The notes under the pieces were generated by a model. It ran no database searches, had not been told where the DNA came from, and saw nothing but the letters and a program-made list of their open reading frames with translations. Below are positions 51,761-60,483 of a stretch of DNA of 64,000 nucleotides, piece by piece. Made by a program: the position numbers and the translations under genes. This stretch comes from Tabrizicola_A aquatica (lineage in GTDB: Bacteria > Pseudomonadota > Alphaproteobacteria > Rhodobacterales > Rhodobacteraceae), in the NCBI GenBank assembly GCA_965194375.1, contig CBDAEL010000007.1. One strand, given 5' to 3'. How positions within the stretch are numbered: position 1 is the first letter of the stretch; every line of letters starts with the position of its first letter.

Positions 51761-53482
51761 GTGAGACGACCCGTTTCCACCACTCTGACCCGAATTTTCC
51801 CTATTCTGTCGTGGTCAAAGACCTATTCCCGCCAAGATGCCGCGCAAGATGGGCTTGCGGCAGTGATCGTCACGATCATGCTGATTCCCCAATCTCTGGC
51901 CTATGCCGTGCTGGCCGGGATGCCCCCCGAGGCGGGGCTTTATGCCTCGATCCTGCCAATCATCGCCTACGCGATCTTTGGCTCTAGCCGGGTGCTCGCA
52001 GTGGGTCCGGTGGCGGTGGTGTCATTGATGACTGCGGCCGCGCTGGGATCGGTGGCCGAAAGCGGGACGGCGGATTATGGCACGGCAGCGCTGACCTTGG
52101 CCGCATTGTCGGGCGCAATGCTGTTCGGGATGGGCCTGTTGCGGATGGGCTTCATCGCCAATTTCCTGTCGCATCCAGTGATCGCCGGCTTCATCACCGC
52201 ATCAGCGGTGCTGATCGCCATGGGGCAGATCGGACCACTGATCGGCGTCAAGATGACCGGGGCTTCGCTGCCGGAGCTAGTCGAAAGCTTTTGGGCGGGC
52301 AAGGCGGCGTTCAACTGGCAGACGCTGGTCATTGGCGCATTGGGTTTGGCCTTTCTCTCTTGGGTCCGGCGGCGTATGAAGCCCGCCTTGCGGTCGCTGG
52401 GGGTGGGACCGGTACTGGCTGATGTGCTGACCAAAGCAGGGCCGGTTGTGGCAGTTGCCGCCTCAACCCTCGCGGTTTGGGGATTTGGGTTGGATGTGGC
52501 GGTGGTGGGCACAGTGCCTGCAGCCCTGCCACCCTTCACCAGCCCCAGCTTCGATCTGGCGCTGATCCGCGAACTTGCGATGCCGGCCTTTCTGATATCG
52601 ATCGTTGGCTTCGTAGAATCCGTTTCGGTCGCGCAGACTTTGGCGGCGCGCAAACGCCAGCGCATCCGGCCGGATCAGGAGTTGATCGGGCTTGGCGCGG
52701 CGAATCTGGCTGCCGGATTTAGCGGCGGCTTTCCGGTGACGGGCGGCTTTGCTCGGTCCGTCGTCAACGCCGATGCAGGTGCCGCCACCCCAGCGGCGGG
52801 GATCTACACCGCTCTTGGTCTGGCCGTCGCGGCGCTGGCGCTGACGCCACTTCTCTATTTCCTGCCCAAGGCGACGCTGGCGGCCACCATCATCGTGGCG
52901 GTGCTGGGGCTGGTCGATCTGTCGATCCTCAAGAAAACCTGGGGTTATTCGCGCGCCGATTTTGCGGCGGTGGCGGGGACCATTCTGGTCACCCTTGCCC
53001 TGGGGGTCGAGGCCGGAATTTCGACGGGCGTAATCCTGTCGATCGCGCTGCACCTGTGGCGCACCTCGCGCCCACATGTGGCCGAGGTGGGGTTAGTCGC
53101 CGGTACCCAGCATTTCCGCAATATCCTGCGCTATGAGGTCATCACCGACCCATCGGTTCTCAGCCTGCGGATCGACGAAAGCCTTTACTTCGCCAACACC
53201 CGCTATCTGGAAGATCTGATCCTTGAGCGCACCGCCGAGGATCAAAACCTGCGCCATGTGATCTTGATGTGTTCGGCGGTGAATGAGATCGACATGACCG
53301 CGCTGGAAACGCTGGAGGCCTTGATGATGCACCTAAAAGACAGGGGCATCGCGCTGCATCTGTCCGAGGTGAAGGGTCCTGTGATGGACCGCCTCCAACG
53401 CTCCAGCTTTCTCGACCACCTGACAGGCCGCGTGTTTCTAAGCCAGCACGAAGCCTTTGCCAGTCTGACCGGCCACGCCTAG
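51761..53482 (+). CDS. SulP family anion permease with STAS domain
   Basis: A 573-residue SulP protein. The sulfate-permease signature region is QSLAYAVLAGMPPEAGLYASILPIIAYAIFGSSRVLAVGPVAVVSLM; about eleven membrane segments follow, then a cytoplasmic STAS domain from about residue 445 (LRIDESLYFANTRYLEDLIL, HVILMCSAVNEIDMTALETLEALMMHLKD). It exchanges or imports sulfate or bicarbonate. The start is a GTG at 51761. The gene is divergent from the SQR operon and appears to have an FnrL-controlled promoter, which fits a sulfur-linked, oxygen-responsive locus. Confidence 0.92.
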   Translation: MRRPVSTTLTRIFPILSWSKTYSRQDAAQDGLAAVIVTIMLIPQSLAYAVLAGMPPEAGLYASILPIIAYAIFGSSRVLAVGPVAVVSLMTAAALGSVAESGTADYGTAALTLAALSGAMLFGMGLLRMGFIANFLSHPVIAGFITASAVLIAMGQIGPLIGVKMTGASLPELVESFWAGKAAFNWQTLVIGALGLAFLSWVRRRMKPALRSLGVGPVLADVLTKAGPVVAVAASTLAVWGFGLDVAVVGTVPAALPPFTSPSFDLALIRELAMPAFLISIVGFVESVSVAQTLAARKRQRIRPDQELIGLGAANLAAGFSGGFPVTGGFARSVVNADAGAATPAAGIYTALGLAVAALALTPLLYFLPKATLAATIIVAVLGLVDLSILKKTWGYSRADFAAVAGTILVTLALGVEAGISTGVILSIALHLWRTSRPHVAEVGLVAGTQHFRNILRYEVITDPSVLSLRIDESLYFANTRYLEDLILERTAEDQNLRHVILMCSAVNEIDMTALETLEALMMHLKDRGIALHLSEVKGPVMDRLQRSSFLDHLTGRVFLSQHEAFASLTGHA

Positions 53483-53535
53483 GGCTGGACGCCGCGGCGC
53501 AGGCCGGGCAATCTGGGCCCAAAGAGGGGGCGCAG

Positions 53536-54288
53536 ATGGACCTGAATTCCGATCTGGGTGAGGGCTTTGGCCCTTGGTCCATGGGCGATGATGCGGCGAT
53601 GCTGGGGGTTGTCACCTCGGCCAATATCGCCTGCGGCGGGCATGCAAGCGACCCTGACACCATGTTTGCCACGTTGCGCATGGCGGCAGAGCGCGGCGTC
53701 GTGATCGGCGCGCATCCCGGCTATGCCGACCATTTGGGCTTTGGCCGCCGGGTCATTCCAATGGAGCCGGTCGAGATCGCGCGCATGGTTGCGGCACAGG
53801 TCGGGGCGCTGCAAGGGGTGGCGGCTTTGGCAGGGGCAAAGGTAGCCTACGTCAAGGCGCATGGCGCTTTGGCCAATCTGGCCGCTGACCGGCGCGAAGT
53901 GGCCGATGCGATTGCCTCTGCAGTCAAGGCGCTTCCGGGGGGGCTGGCGATCTTGGCAATTTCCGGCACCGAGTTGGAAGCAGCAGGGCGCGCGGCAGGC
54001 CTGCCGACCTATTCCGAGATTTTCGCCGACCGGGCCTATCTGCCAAACGGTCGCTTGGTGCCGCGCTCGCGGCCCGATGCCATGGTGAATGGGGCCAAGG
54101 CAGCGGCAGAGCGGTTGATCGGGTTTCTCGACACCGGGTTGATGCCGGTGGTGGGGGGCGATCCTATTCCCTTGGCCGCGCAATCGATCTGCGTACATGG
54201 CGACAGCCCCGATTCCGTGGCCATGGCGCGCGAAATCCGCGCGCGGTTGCAGGCGGCCGGGGTGGTTCTGGCCCCCTTTCTGCGGTGA
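53536..54288 (+). CDS. pxpA: 5-oxoprolinase subunit A (LamB/YcsF family)
   Basis: A 250-residue PxpA. Signature parts are MDLNSDLGEGFGPW, TSANIACGGHASDPDTM, GAHPGYADHLGFGRR, KAHGALANLA and SICVHGDSPDSVAMA. With PxpB and PxpC it hydrolyses 5-oxoproline to glutamate using ATP, a metabolite-repair role. It overlaps pxpB by four bases, giving the normal pxpABC operon. It follows SulP by 53 bases on the same strand. Confidence 0.95.
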   Translation: MDLNSDLGEGFGPWSMGDDAAMLGVVTSANIACGGHASDPDTMFATLRMAAERGVVIGAHPGYADHLGFGRRVIPMEPVEIARMVAAQVGALQGVAALAGAKVAYVKAHGALANLAADRREVADAIASAVKALPGGLAILAISGTELEAAGRAAGLPTYSEIFADRAYLPNGRLVPRSRPDAMVNGAKAAAERLIGFLDTGLMPVVGGDPIPLAAQSICVHGDSPDSVAMAREIRARLQAAGVVLAPFLR

Positions 54289-54932
54289 GCGGATTTCCGA
54301 TCTTTCGCGCGGTCGCCGAACACGGGCTATTGGTCGAGTTTGGCACGCGGATTGATGACGCCACCCATGCTGCCGTTCTGGCCTTGGACCGCGCCTTGGC
54401 GGCTAATCCGTTTGCAGGCTTTGCCGAGGCGGTCCCGGCCTATGTCAACCTGTTGGTGCGGTTTGACCCGATGGTGACGGATCACAGGGCGGTGGAGGCC
54501 GCGCTGCGGGCCTTGATCAAGGCCACCCCAACCGAAGGCGTGCAGGGCACGCGGCGGGTGGTGGATGTGGTTTACGATGGCCCCGATTTGGACGAGGTGG
54601 CGCGGCGCTGTGGCCTGTCGCCCGAAGCGGTGATTGCAGCGCATCTGGGCGGCGACTATCAAGTGGCGCTTTATGGTTTTGCGCCGGGCTATGCCTATTT
54701 GTCGGGCGTGCCCAAAGCCATTGCCCTGCCGCGCAAAGAGGCTGCGGTGCGCGGGGTGGCGGCGGGGTCGGTCATTATTGCCGCCGGTCAGTGCATTGTG
54801 ACCACGCTGACGATGCCCACCGGATGGTGGATCATCGGCCATTCGCCAACGGTGATCCTTGACCCCCAAGGCGCGCGGCCCTTCCTGTTTGACGTGGGCG
54901 ACCGGGTTGCGTTCCGGCGGGTGGCACCATGA
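54285..54932 (+). CDS. pxpB: 5-oxoprolinase subunit B (KipI/allophanate hydrolase 1 family)
   Basis: A 215-residue PxpB. The conserved stretch GDYQVALYGFAPGYAYLSGVPKAIALPRKEAAVRGVAAGSVIIAAGQ and PTGWWIIGHSP are diagnostic for the family. The start is a GTG that overlaps the pxpA stop. It forms the catalytic complex with PxpC. Confidence 0.95.
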   Translation: MSGFPIFRAVAEHGLLVEFGTRIDDATHAAVLALDRALAANPFAGFAEAVPAYVNLLVRFDPMVTDHRAVEAALRALIKATPTEGVQGTRRVVDVVYDGPDLDEVARRCGLSPEAVIAAHLGGDYQVALYGFAPGYAYLSGVPKAIALPRKEAAVRGVAAGSVIIAAGQCIVTTLTMPTGWWIIGHSPTVILDPQGARPFLFDVGDRVAFRRVAP

Positions 54933-55867
54933 CGGCGCTGCTGACCGTGGCCTTTGCCGGACCGCATGTGACGGTGCAAGACGGTGGACGGCCCGGACTG
55001 GCGCGGTTTGGCGTGCCGCGCTCGGGTGCGATGGACCGACTGGCGCTGGCGGCGGCCAATCTGGCGGTTGGCAATGCGCCAGAGGCGGCGGCGATCGAGG
55101 TATCCTTGGGCGGGCTGCAATTGGACTGTGTCGACGGCCCAGTCAGCTTTGCAGTCGCCGGGGGCGGGTTCATTGTCGAACATGGCGGGCACAAAGGCGG
55201 GTCGTGGCAAGTGACCACCCTGCAGCCCGGCGAGCGGCTGGTGATCCGGCGCGGGCCTTGGGGAGCGTGGTGTTACCTCGCCTTCGCCGGAGGGCTGGTG
55301 ACAAAACCGTGGCTGGGGTCTGCGGCCACGCATTCGCAATCGGGCTTTGGCGGTGGCCGAGTGGTTACCGGGGACGAGCTTTCGGTTGAGGCGCCACGTT
55401 TTGTGGCAACGCAGGCGCTACCCTGCCCGGCCTTTGCCCGACCTTTGACCCAGATTGCAGCGATGCTTGGCCCGCAAGACCGGTTCTTTGCACCTGATCA
55501 GATTGCGGCCTTTGAAGGCGCGATCTGGCGGTTGAGCGGGGCCTATGACCGGATGGGCGTGCGGCTGACCGGGCCTTTGCTGCCGCCGGATGCGCCTTTG
55601 GACATGCCGTCAGAGCCAGTGGCGCGGGGGTCCGTGCAAGTGGCGGGCGATGGGGTGGCGACTGTGCTTTTGGCCGATCATCAAACCACGGGGGGATATC
55701 CGAAACTCGCCACCGTCTTGGACGCCGATCTTGACCGCTTTGCCCAGTTGCGCCCCGGCGATGCGTTTCGGTTTCGGCTGCTGGCAGCCGATGAAGCGCT
55801 GAGCCATGCCCGAATGATCGGCGGGATGCGCACGCGCTGGCTGGAGGCGCTGGGGCAGCGTAGCTAG
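54929..55867 (+). CDS. pxpC: 5-oxoprolinase subunit C (biotin-dependent carboxyltransferase-like)
   Basis: A 312-residue PxpC (KipA/allophanate hydrolase 2 family): GPHVTVQDGGRPGLARFGVPRSGAMDRLALAAANLAVGN at the N terminus, then SFAVAGGGFIV, and near the end LADHQTTGGYPKLATVLDADLDRFAQLRPGDAFRF. It completes the 5-oxoprolinase. The start overlaps the pxpB stop. Its last codons abut the remains of pcaQ on the other strand, which marks a rearrangement joint. Confidence 0.95.
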   Translation: MTALLTVAFAGPHVTVQDGGRPGLARFGVPRSGAMDRLALAAANLAVGNAPEAAAIEVSLGGLQLDCVDGPVSFAVAGGGFIVEHGGHKGGSWQVTTLQPGERLVIRRGPWGAWCYLAFAGGLVTKPWLGSAATHSQSGFGGGRVVTGDELSVEAPRFVATQALPCPAFARPLTQIAAMLGPQDRFFAPDQIAAFEGAIWRLSGAYDRMGVRLTGPLLPPDAPLDMPSEPVARGSVQVAGDGVATVLLADHQTTGGYPKLATVLDADLDRFAQLRPGDAFRFRLLAADEALSHARMIGGMRTRWLEALGQRS

Positions 55868-55869
55868 CG

Positions 55870-56280
55870 ATGGGCGCTGGGTGATCCGGGCCAGCCTGAC
55901 AGCGCGTCTGGCCAACCGCGCCGGAGAGGTACTGCGCATCAGTCGGCACCAAGACAAGATCGCCCCGCTCAAGGTCTGTGGCCACCACCCCGCGTGAAAT
56001 GAACCACAGCGCATGAGGCTCCAAGATCAGGCCGGGCGCCAAAGGCAGCGCGACGGTTTCAAAGGCCGGGCACAGGCCTGCAAGGCCAAGGCTGACAAGG
56101 CAATCATCCACTGCATTTCGAATGATCGCCCCTTCGGGCGGCAGGATCAGCGGGCTTTGGGCAAGCGCGCCATCGCACGAGAAAAGCGGGGAGGCCGGCG
56201 CGGGCAGAACCCCCACCGTTAGCCGCCGCGATATCCAGAAAGGCGCGGATGAGGCGGAGTTTTAGTCCGATATGTTTGCT
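55870..56280 (-). pseudogene. pcaQ: Remnant of LysR regulator PcaQ
   Basis: On the minus strand, 56275-56225 encodes a LysR-like N-terminal scrap (KHIGLKLRLIRAFLDIAA), and in another frame 56216-55870 encodes a LysR C-terminal part (SPLILPPEGAIIRNAVDDCL, ILEPHALWFISRGVVATDLERGDLVLVPTD, SGAVGQTR) closest to PcaQ, the activator of protocatechuate genes. The ~170 residues between are missing and the two parts are out of frame; the last ~15 residues are also lost at the junction with pxpC. It cannot make a working regulator. The identification as pcaQ is supported by pcaG and pcaB on the other side. Confidence 0.75.
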
Positions 56281-56295
56281 TGAAATGCTCTGCAA

Positions 56296-56526
56296 ATGAC
56301 CTCGTTTGGCAATCGCGACCCTGAGCTTACCGATCTGGCCAAGGATGCCGCGGCGCTGATCAAGGTGGTAGGCGGCCCCGTCACCCTTTTAAGCCTGTTG
56401 TTCGGCGGTCTGATCGATCAGGTTCAGCGCCGAGAAACGCTGTTGGCGCGCAAAGTTTCCCGCGGCTATTAACGTTTCAACATTCGCCTGCAGGGCGAGG
56501 GCGAAACCGTGTTCATGGATATCTGA
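56296..56526 (+). pseudogene. pcaG: Remnant of protocatechuate 3,4-dioxygenase alpha subunit, 3' end
   Basis: Bases 56473-56526 encode RFNIRLQGEGETVFMDI and a stop, the characteristic C terminus of PcaG. Just upstream in the same frame, LIDQVQRRETLLARKVSRGY precedes an in-frame TAA at 56470-56472, so a nonsense codon splits the tail. The frame is open to an ATG at 56296 (58 codons), but its first part (MTSFGNRDPELTDLAKDAAAL and a hydrophobic VTLLSLLFGGLI) is not PcaG that I recognise and probably comes from a deletion joint that removed pcaD, pcaC, pcaH and most of pcaG. A translated 58-residue peptide is possible. Confidence 0.75.
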
Positions 56527-56528
56527 GA

Positions 56529-57377
56529 ATGACCGACGTGAAAGGCAAACCCTGCATCATCTGCGTGGCGATCACCGGCTCCGTGCCAACCAAAGAGGAC
56601 AATCCAGCTGTGCCGATCTCGGTGGCTGAACAGCTGGAGTCGACCCATGAGGCCTTTGAGGCAGGCGCCACCGTCGCCCATTGCCATGTGCGCGATGATG
56701 AGGGCAAGCCGACCTCAGACCCCGAACGCTTTGCGCGGTTGAAAGAGGGGATTGAGGCCCATTGCCCCGGCATGATCGTGCAACTGTCGACAGGTGGACG
56801 GTCGGGTACGGGCCAGGCGCGGGGCGGGATGCTACCGCTGCGGCCAGATATGGCCAGCCTGTCAGTGGGATCGAACAACTTCCCAACGCGGATCTATGAG
56901 AACCCGCCCGATCTGGTCGATTGGTTGGCCGCTGAGATGCTGAAATATGGCGTCAAGCCCGAGGTGGAGGCGTTTGATCTGTCCCATATCCTGAAAGCGC
57001 ATGAGATGCAGGCAAAGGGCCAGCTTGCTGGCACGCCCTATGTGCAGTTCGTGATGGGCGTGAAGAACGCCATGCCGGCGGATCGGGATGTGTTCGACTA
57101 CTATATCCGCACTGTTGAACGGTTGTTCGGAAAAGATGCGCCGTGGTGTGCGGCGGGCATTGGAGCGAACCAGATCGTGCTGAATGACTGGTCGGTATCC
57201 TCGGGCGGGCATGCGCGGACGGGTTTGGAGGACAATGTGCGGATCAACCGTGACACGCTTGCCCCTTCGAACGCGGCGCTCGTCCGGCGCGTGGTGGACC
57301 TTTGCGCCAAATACGAACGACCGGTTGCGAATTGGCGTCAGGCGCGGCAGATACTGGGGCTCGCCGCCCCGCAGTAA
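56529..57377 (+). CDS. Beta-keto acid cleavage enzyme (BKACE, DUF849 family)
   Basis: A 282-residue BKACE, also called 3-keto-5-aminohexanoate cleavage enzyme family. The metal-binding motif is ATVAHCHVRDDEG, the substrate loop is VQLSTGGRSGTG, and later GIGANQIVLNDWSVSSGGHARTGLEDN contains the distal His. These enzymes condense a beta-keto acid with acetyl-CoA to give acetoacetate and a new CoA ester; for beta-ketoadipate the product would be succinyl-CoA. That would replace PcaIJ and PcaF and explains its usual place between pcaG and pcaB in this order. The gene starts 2 bases after the pcaG remnant stop and looks intact. Confidence 0.85.
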   Translation: MTDVKGKPCIICVAITGSVPTKEDNPAVPISVAEQLESTHEAFEAGATVAHCHVRDDEGKPTSDPERFARLKEGIEAHCPGMIVQLSTGGRSGTGQARGGMLPLRPDMASLSVGSNNFPTRIYENPPDLVDWLAAEMLKYGVKPEVEAFDLSHILKAHEMQAKGQLAGTPYVQFVMGVKNAMPADRDVFDYYIRTVERLFGKDAPWCAAGIGANQIVLNDWSVSSGGHARTGLEDNVRINRDTLAPSNAALVRRVVDLCAKYERPVANWRQARQILGLAAPQ

Positions 57378-57386
57378 GGACCGCCC

Positions 57387-58718
57387 ATGCCCGCATCCCC
57401 CGCCGACAGCCCGCTGTATGCCCGCCTTTTCGGCGATGACGAGGCCGCGCGGCTGTTTTCCGACAGCGCCGAGGTTAGGGCGATGCTTTTGGTCGAAGGG
57501 GCGCTGGCCAAGGTGCAGGGCGAGTTGGGTGTGATCCCTGCAGAAAGCGCGGCCTTCCTGCACCGCGCGTCCTTTGAGGTGCAGATCGACCCTTCGGCGC
57601 TGGCAAGTGAAACGGCCGTGAATGGCGTGCCGGTTCCGGCGCTGGTGGCGGCCTTTCGCACCGCCTGCAATGCGCCAGATCATGCAGCCTTTGCCCACTG
57701 GGGTGCCACGAGCCAAGACATCATGGATAGCGCATTGGCCCTGCGGCTGAAGCGTCTGATTGAGCTTTGGGAGGGCCGGTTGGACGGTCTTTTGGCCGCG
57801 CTCGGGGCCCTGGCAGCGGCACATGCCGATCTGCCCATGGCGGCGCGGACCTATGGACAGGTGGCCACGCCCACCAGCTTTGGCGCGGTGGTGGCGGGCT
57901 GGGGCTGGCCCTTGCACGCGCAGCGCGCGGCGCTCGCGGCCTTGCGCCCCGCGTTGCTGCGCGTGTCGCTGTCGGGGGCGGCGGGCACGCTTTCGGCCAT
58001 GGGCGAGGCCGGGCCAGCGGTACGCGCCGGGCTGGCAAAGGCACTGGGGCTGGATGATCCCGGCCACAGTTGGCACAGCGACCGCACCGGCATCACAGCC
58101 CTTGCGGGGTGGATGGCCTCGACCACGGCGGTTTTGGGCAAGCTGGGCGAGGATCTGATCCTTTTGACGCAGTCCGGCATCGGAGAGGTCCAGATTGCAG
58201 GGGCGGGCGCCTCATCGACCATGCCGCAAAAGCAAAACCCGGTCGGGCCCTCGGTTTTGGTCGCGCTGGCGCGGCAGGTGGTTGCCTTGGCCAGCGTTCT
58301 GCAAGACGCGGGCCTGCACCGCCAACAGCGCGATGGGGCGGCGTGGTTTGCTGAATGGCTGAGCCTGCCCCAAGCCTGCATCCTGACCAGCCGGGCCTTG
58401 GGGCTGGCGCAGGATCTGGCGGGCCGGATCACTCCGGATCAGGCGGCCATGAGCCGCAACCTGACGGCGGGCGGCGGGCTGATCCATGCCGAAGCGCTGA
58501 GCTTTGCTTTGGCCACCCGCATGCCGCGCCCAGAGGCGCAGGCGGCAGCCAAACGGATGTGCCGCGAAGTGGAGGCTACCGGCACGGCCTTGGCCGATCT
58601 GGCGGCACGGGATTTTCCCGGCACCGATTGGCAAGCGGTTCTGACTCAAGGCGGCTTGGGTCAGGCCCCCGCCGAGGCGCGGGCCTTTGCCGCCGTCGCG
58701 GCAATCACACGAGGTTGA
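57387..58718 (+). CDS. pcaB: 3-carboxy-cis,cis-muconate cycloisomerase
   Basis: A 443-residue member of the fumarase/aspartase superfamily. The signature loop is GAGASSTMPQKQNPVGPSVLVALA, and HWGATSQDIMDSALALRLK and ARTYGQVATPTSFG complete the active site; an N terminus LYARLFGDDEAARLFSDSAEVRAML is typical for PcaB. It cyclises 3-carboxymuconate after ring cleavage of protocatechuate. With pcaHG destroyed next door its substrate should no longer be made from this locus, so it may be a relic not yet decayed. It follows BKACE by nine bases. Confidence 0.92.
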   Translation: MPASPADSPLYARLFGDDEAARLFSDSAEVRAMLLVEGALAKVQGELGVIPAESAAFLHRASFEVQIDPSALASETAVNGVPVPALVAAFRTACNAPDHAAFAHWGATSQDIMDSALALRLKRLIELWEGRLDGLLAALGALAAAHADLPMAARTYGQVATPTSFGAVVAGWGWPLHAQRAALAALRPALLRVSLSGAAGTLSAMGEAGPAVRAGLAKALGLDDPGHSWHSDRTGITALAGWMASTTAVLGKLGEDLILLTQSGIGEVQIAGAGASSTMPQKQNPVGPSVLVALARQVVALASVLQDAGLHRQQRDGAAWFAEWLSLPQACILTSRALGLAQDLAGRITPDQAAMSRNLTAGGGLIHAEALSFALATRMPRPEAQAAAKRMCREVEATGTALADLAARDFPGTDWQAVLTQGGLGQAPAEARAFAAVAAITRG

Positions 58719-58724
58719 GCCGGA

Positions 58725-59852
58725 TCAGCCCAGCACCTCATCCTGATGCTCACCCAGCTTGGGCGCCGGGCGATCCAGCGCCAGATCAGCGTCTGAAAAG
58801 GTCATCGGGCTGCGAATACCTGGCAGACCGCCGGGCGCAATCTTCATGCCGCGCGCCTGCACCTGTGGGTCATCAAACACCTCGGCCAGATCATTGATCG
58901 GCCCAGCAGGCACGCCTTGATCTTCACAAGCCTGCAACAGATCGGCCTTTGACCAGCCCAGCGTCGCCTGCGTGATACGGGCGGTCATCTCTTCACGGTT
59001 GGCGATCCGGTCGGCGTTGGTCAGGAACTGGGGCGCACGGGCCATGCCATCCAGCCCTAGAATGGCGCAAAGGCGTTGATATTGCGCGTCATTTCCAGTG
59101 GCGAGAATGATCCAGCCATCGGCGCAATCAAACACCGCATAGGGCGCAAGATTGGGGTGGGCATTGCCCATCAGGCCGGGCACCTTGCCCGAGACAAGGT
59201 AATTCATCGACTGATTGGCCATGATCGAGGTCGCCACATCCAAAAGCGCCATGTCGATATGCTGACCGCGCCCGGTGACCCCGCGCTGCACGAGGGCGGC
59301 CAGAATGGCGGTGGCGGAATAGACCCCAGTGAAGATATCGGTCACCGCGACGCCCACCTTTTGCGGCTGACCCTCGGGGTCGCCCGTGACGCTCATCAGC
59401 CCGGCCATGCCTTGGATGATGAAGTCATAGCCCGCGCGGTGGGCATAGGGGCCGGTTTGGCCAAACCCGGTGATCGAGCAATAGACCAGACGCGGGTTCA
59501 CTTTCGACAGGCTGGCATAATCCAGCCCGTATTTCTCAAGCCCTCCAACCTTGAAATTTTCAATCACCACATCGGCGTCAGCCACCAGACGGCGCACCGT
59601 CTCTTGCCCCTCGGGCGTGCGGAAATCGCAGGTGATGCCGCGTTTGCCCCGGTTGGTGGCGTGAAAGTAGGCGGCGGTTTTCTCGCCTTCGCGGTCGATG
59701 AAGGGAGGCCCCCAGCGGCGGGTGTCATCGCCCTCGGGGGCCTCGACCTTGATCACATCTGCGCCAAGATCGGCAAGGGTCTGGCCCGCCCAAGGGCCGG
59801 CCAGAATCCGCGCGAGTTCGACAACCTTGATGCCGGAAAGTGGAGCGGTCAT
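58725..59852 (-). CDS. CaiB/BaiF family CoA transferase
   Basis: A 375-residue type III CoA transferase. The N-terminal PLSGIKVVELARILAGPWAGQTLADLGADVIKVE and FHATNRGKRGITCDFRTPEGQ are family hallmarks; the Asp nucleophile is in HRAGYDFIIQGMAGLMSVTG. It moves CoA between carboxylic acids by a ping-pong route. The acids are unknown. It is convergent with pcaB by only six bases and lies 1 base from the dsbA-like gene. Confidence 0.9.
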   Translation of the reverse strand: MTAPLSGIKVVELARILAGPWAGQTLADLGADVIKVEAPEGDDTRRWGPPFIDREGEKTAAYFHATNRGKRGITCDFRTPEGQETVRRLVADADVVIENFKVGGLEKYGLDYASLSKVNPRLVYCSITGFGQTGPYAHRAGYDFIIQGMAGLMSVTGDPEGQPQKVGVAVTDIFTGVYSATAILAALVQRGVTGRGQHIDMALLDVATSIMANQSMNYLVSGKVPGLMGNAHPNLAPYAVFDCADGWIILATGNDAQYQRLCAILGLDGMARAPQFLTNADRIANREEMTARITQATLGWSKADLLQACEDQGVPAGPINDLAEVFDDPQVQARGMKIAPGGLPGIRSPMTFSDADLALDRPAPKLGEHQDEVLG

Positions 59853-59853
59853 G

Positions 59854-60483
59854 TTACTTGGCCAACTCCGCCTCGATCAGCGACTTCAGCGCGGCGTAAT
59901 CCATGTTGGCGTGTTTGGTGCCGTTGATGAACAACGTCGGTGTGCCTTCGACGCCATCGGCCTTCATGTTCTCTTCAAACCGCGCCACAAGCGCCTCGGC
60001 CATAGCGCCATCTTTCATACAGGCATCCAGCGTTGCATCATCCATGCCGGCGGTACGGCCGATCTTCTTGATGTTTTCGACCACGACATTGGGATCTTCC
60101 GATCCAGCCCACTCTTGTTGGGTTTCGAACAGAATGTCGGTGATCCCAAAGTAGCGCATGTCACCGCCACAGCGCGCCATAATGGCCGCCCAAAGGCCGT
60201 AACGGTCAAAATATACCTCACGCAGGGTGAACTCGACCTTGCCGGTGTCGATAAATTCAGCCTTCAGCGGTTTGAAGGTGGTGGCGTGGAAGGCGGCGCA
60301 ATGCGAGCAGGTGAAGGAGGCGTATTCGGTGATCTTCACCGGCGCGTCGGGGTTGCCAAGGGTGAAATCCTTGACCTCGACCGGGGTCTCGGGTGCAGTT
60401 TCTTGCGCAGTGGCGGCGGCGCCAAACCCGAGGGCGAGCGTCAAGGCCAAAAAGCCGGATGCAAGAAGTTTGGTCATGGTCAT
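59854..60483 (-). CDS. DsbA family thiol:disulfide oxidoreductase
   Basis: A 209-residue periplasmic thioredoxin-fold protein. A signal peptide (KLLASGFLALTLALGFGAAATAQ) is followed by the redox motif FTCSHCAAFH and, later, GVEGTPTLFINGTKH with the cis-Pro loop. CSHC rather than CPHC is common in this alphaproteobacterial DsbA group (PF13462). It forms or isomerises disulfides. The start ATG overlaps the stop of the DUF721 gene (ATGA), so both are coupled; an ATG two codons later is a less likely start. Confidence 0.9.
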   Translation of the reverse strand: MTMTKLLASGFLALTLALGFGAAATAQETAPETPVEVKDFTLGNPDAPVKITEYASFTCSHCAAFHATTFKPLKAEFIDTGKVEFTLREVYFDRYGLWAAIMARCGGDMRYFGITDILFETQQEWAGSEDPNVVVENIKKIGRTAGMDDATLDACMKDGAMAEALVARFEENMKADGVEGTPTLFINGTKHANMDYAALKSLIEAELAK

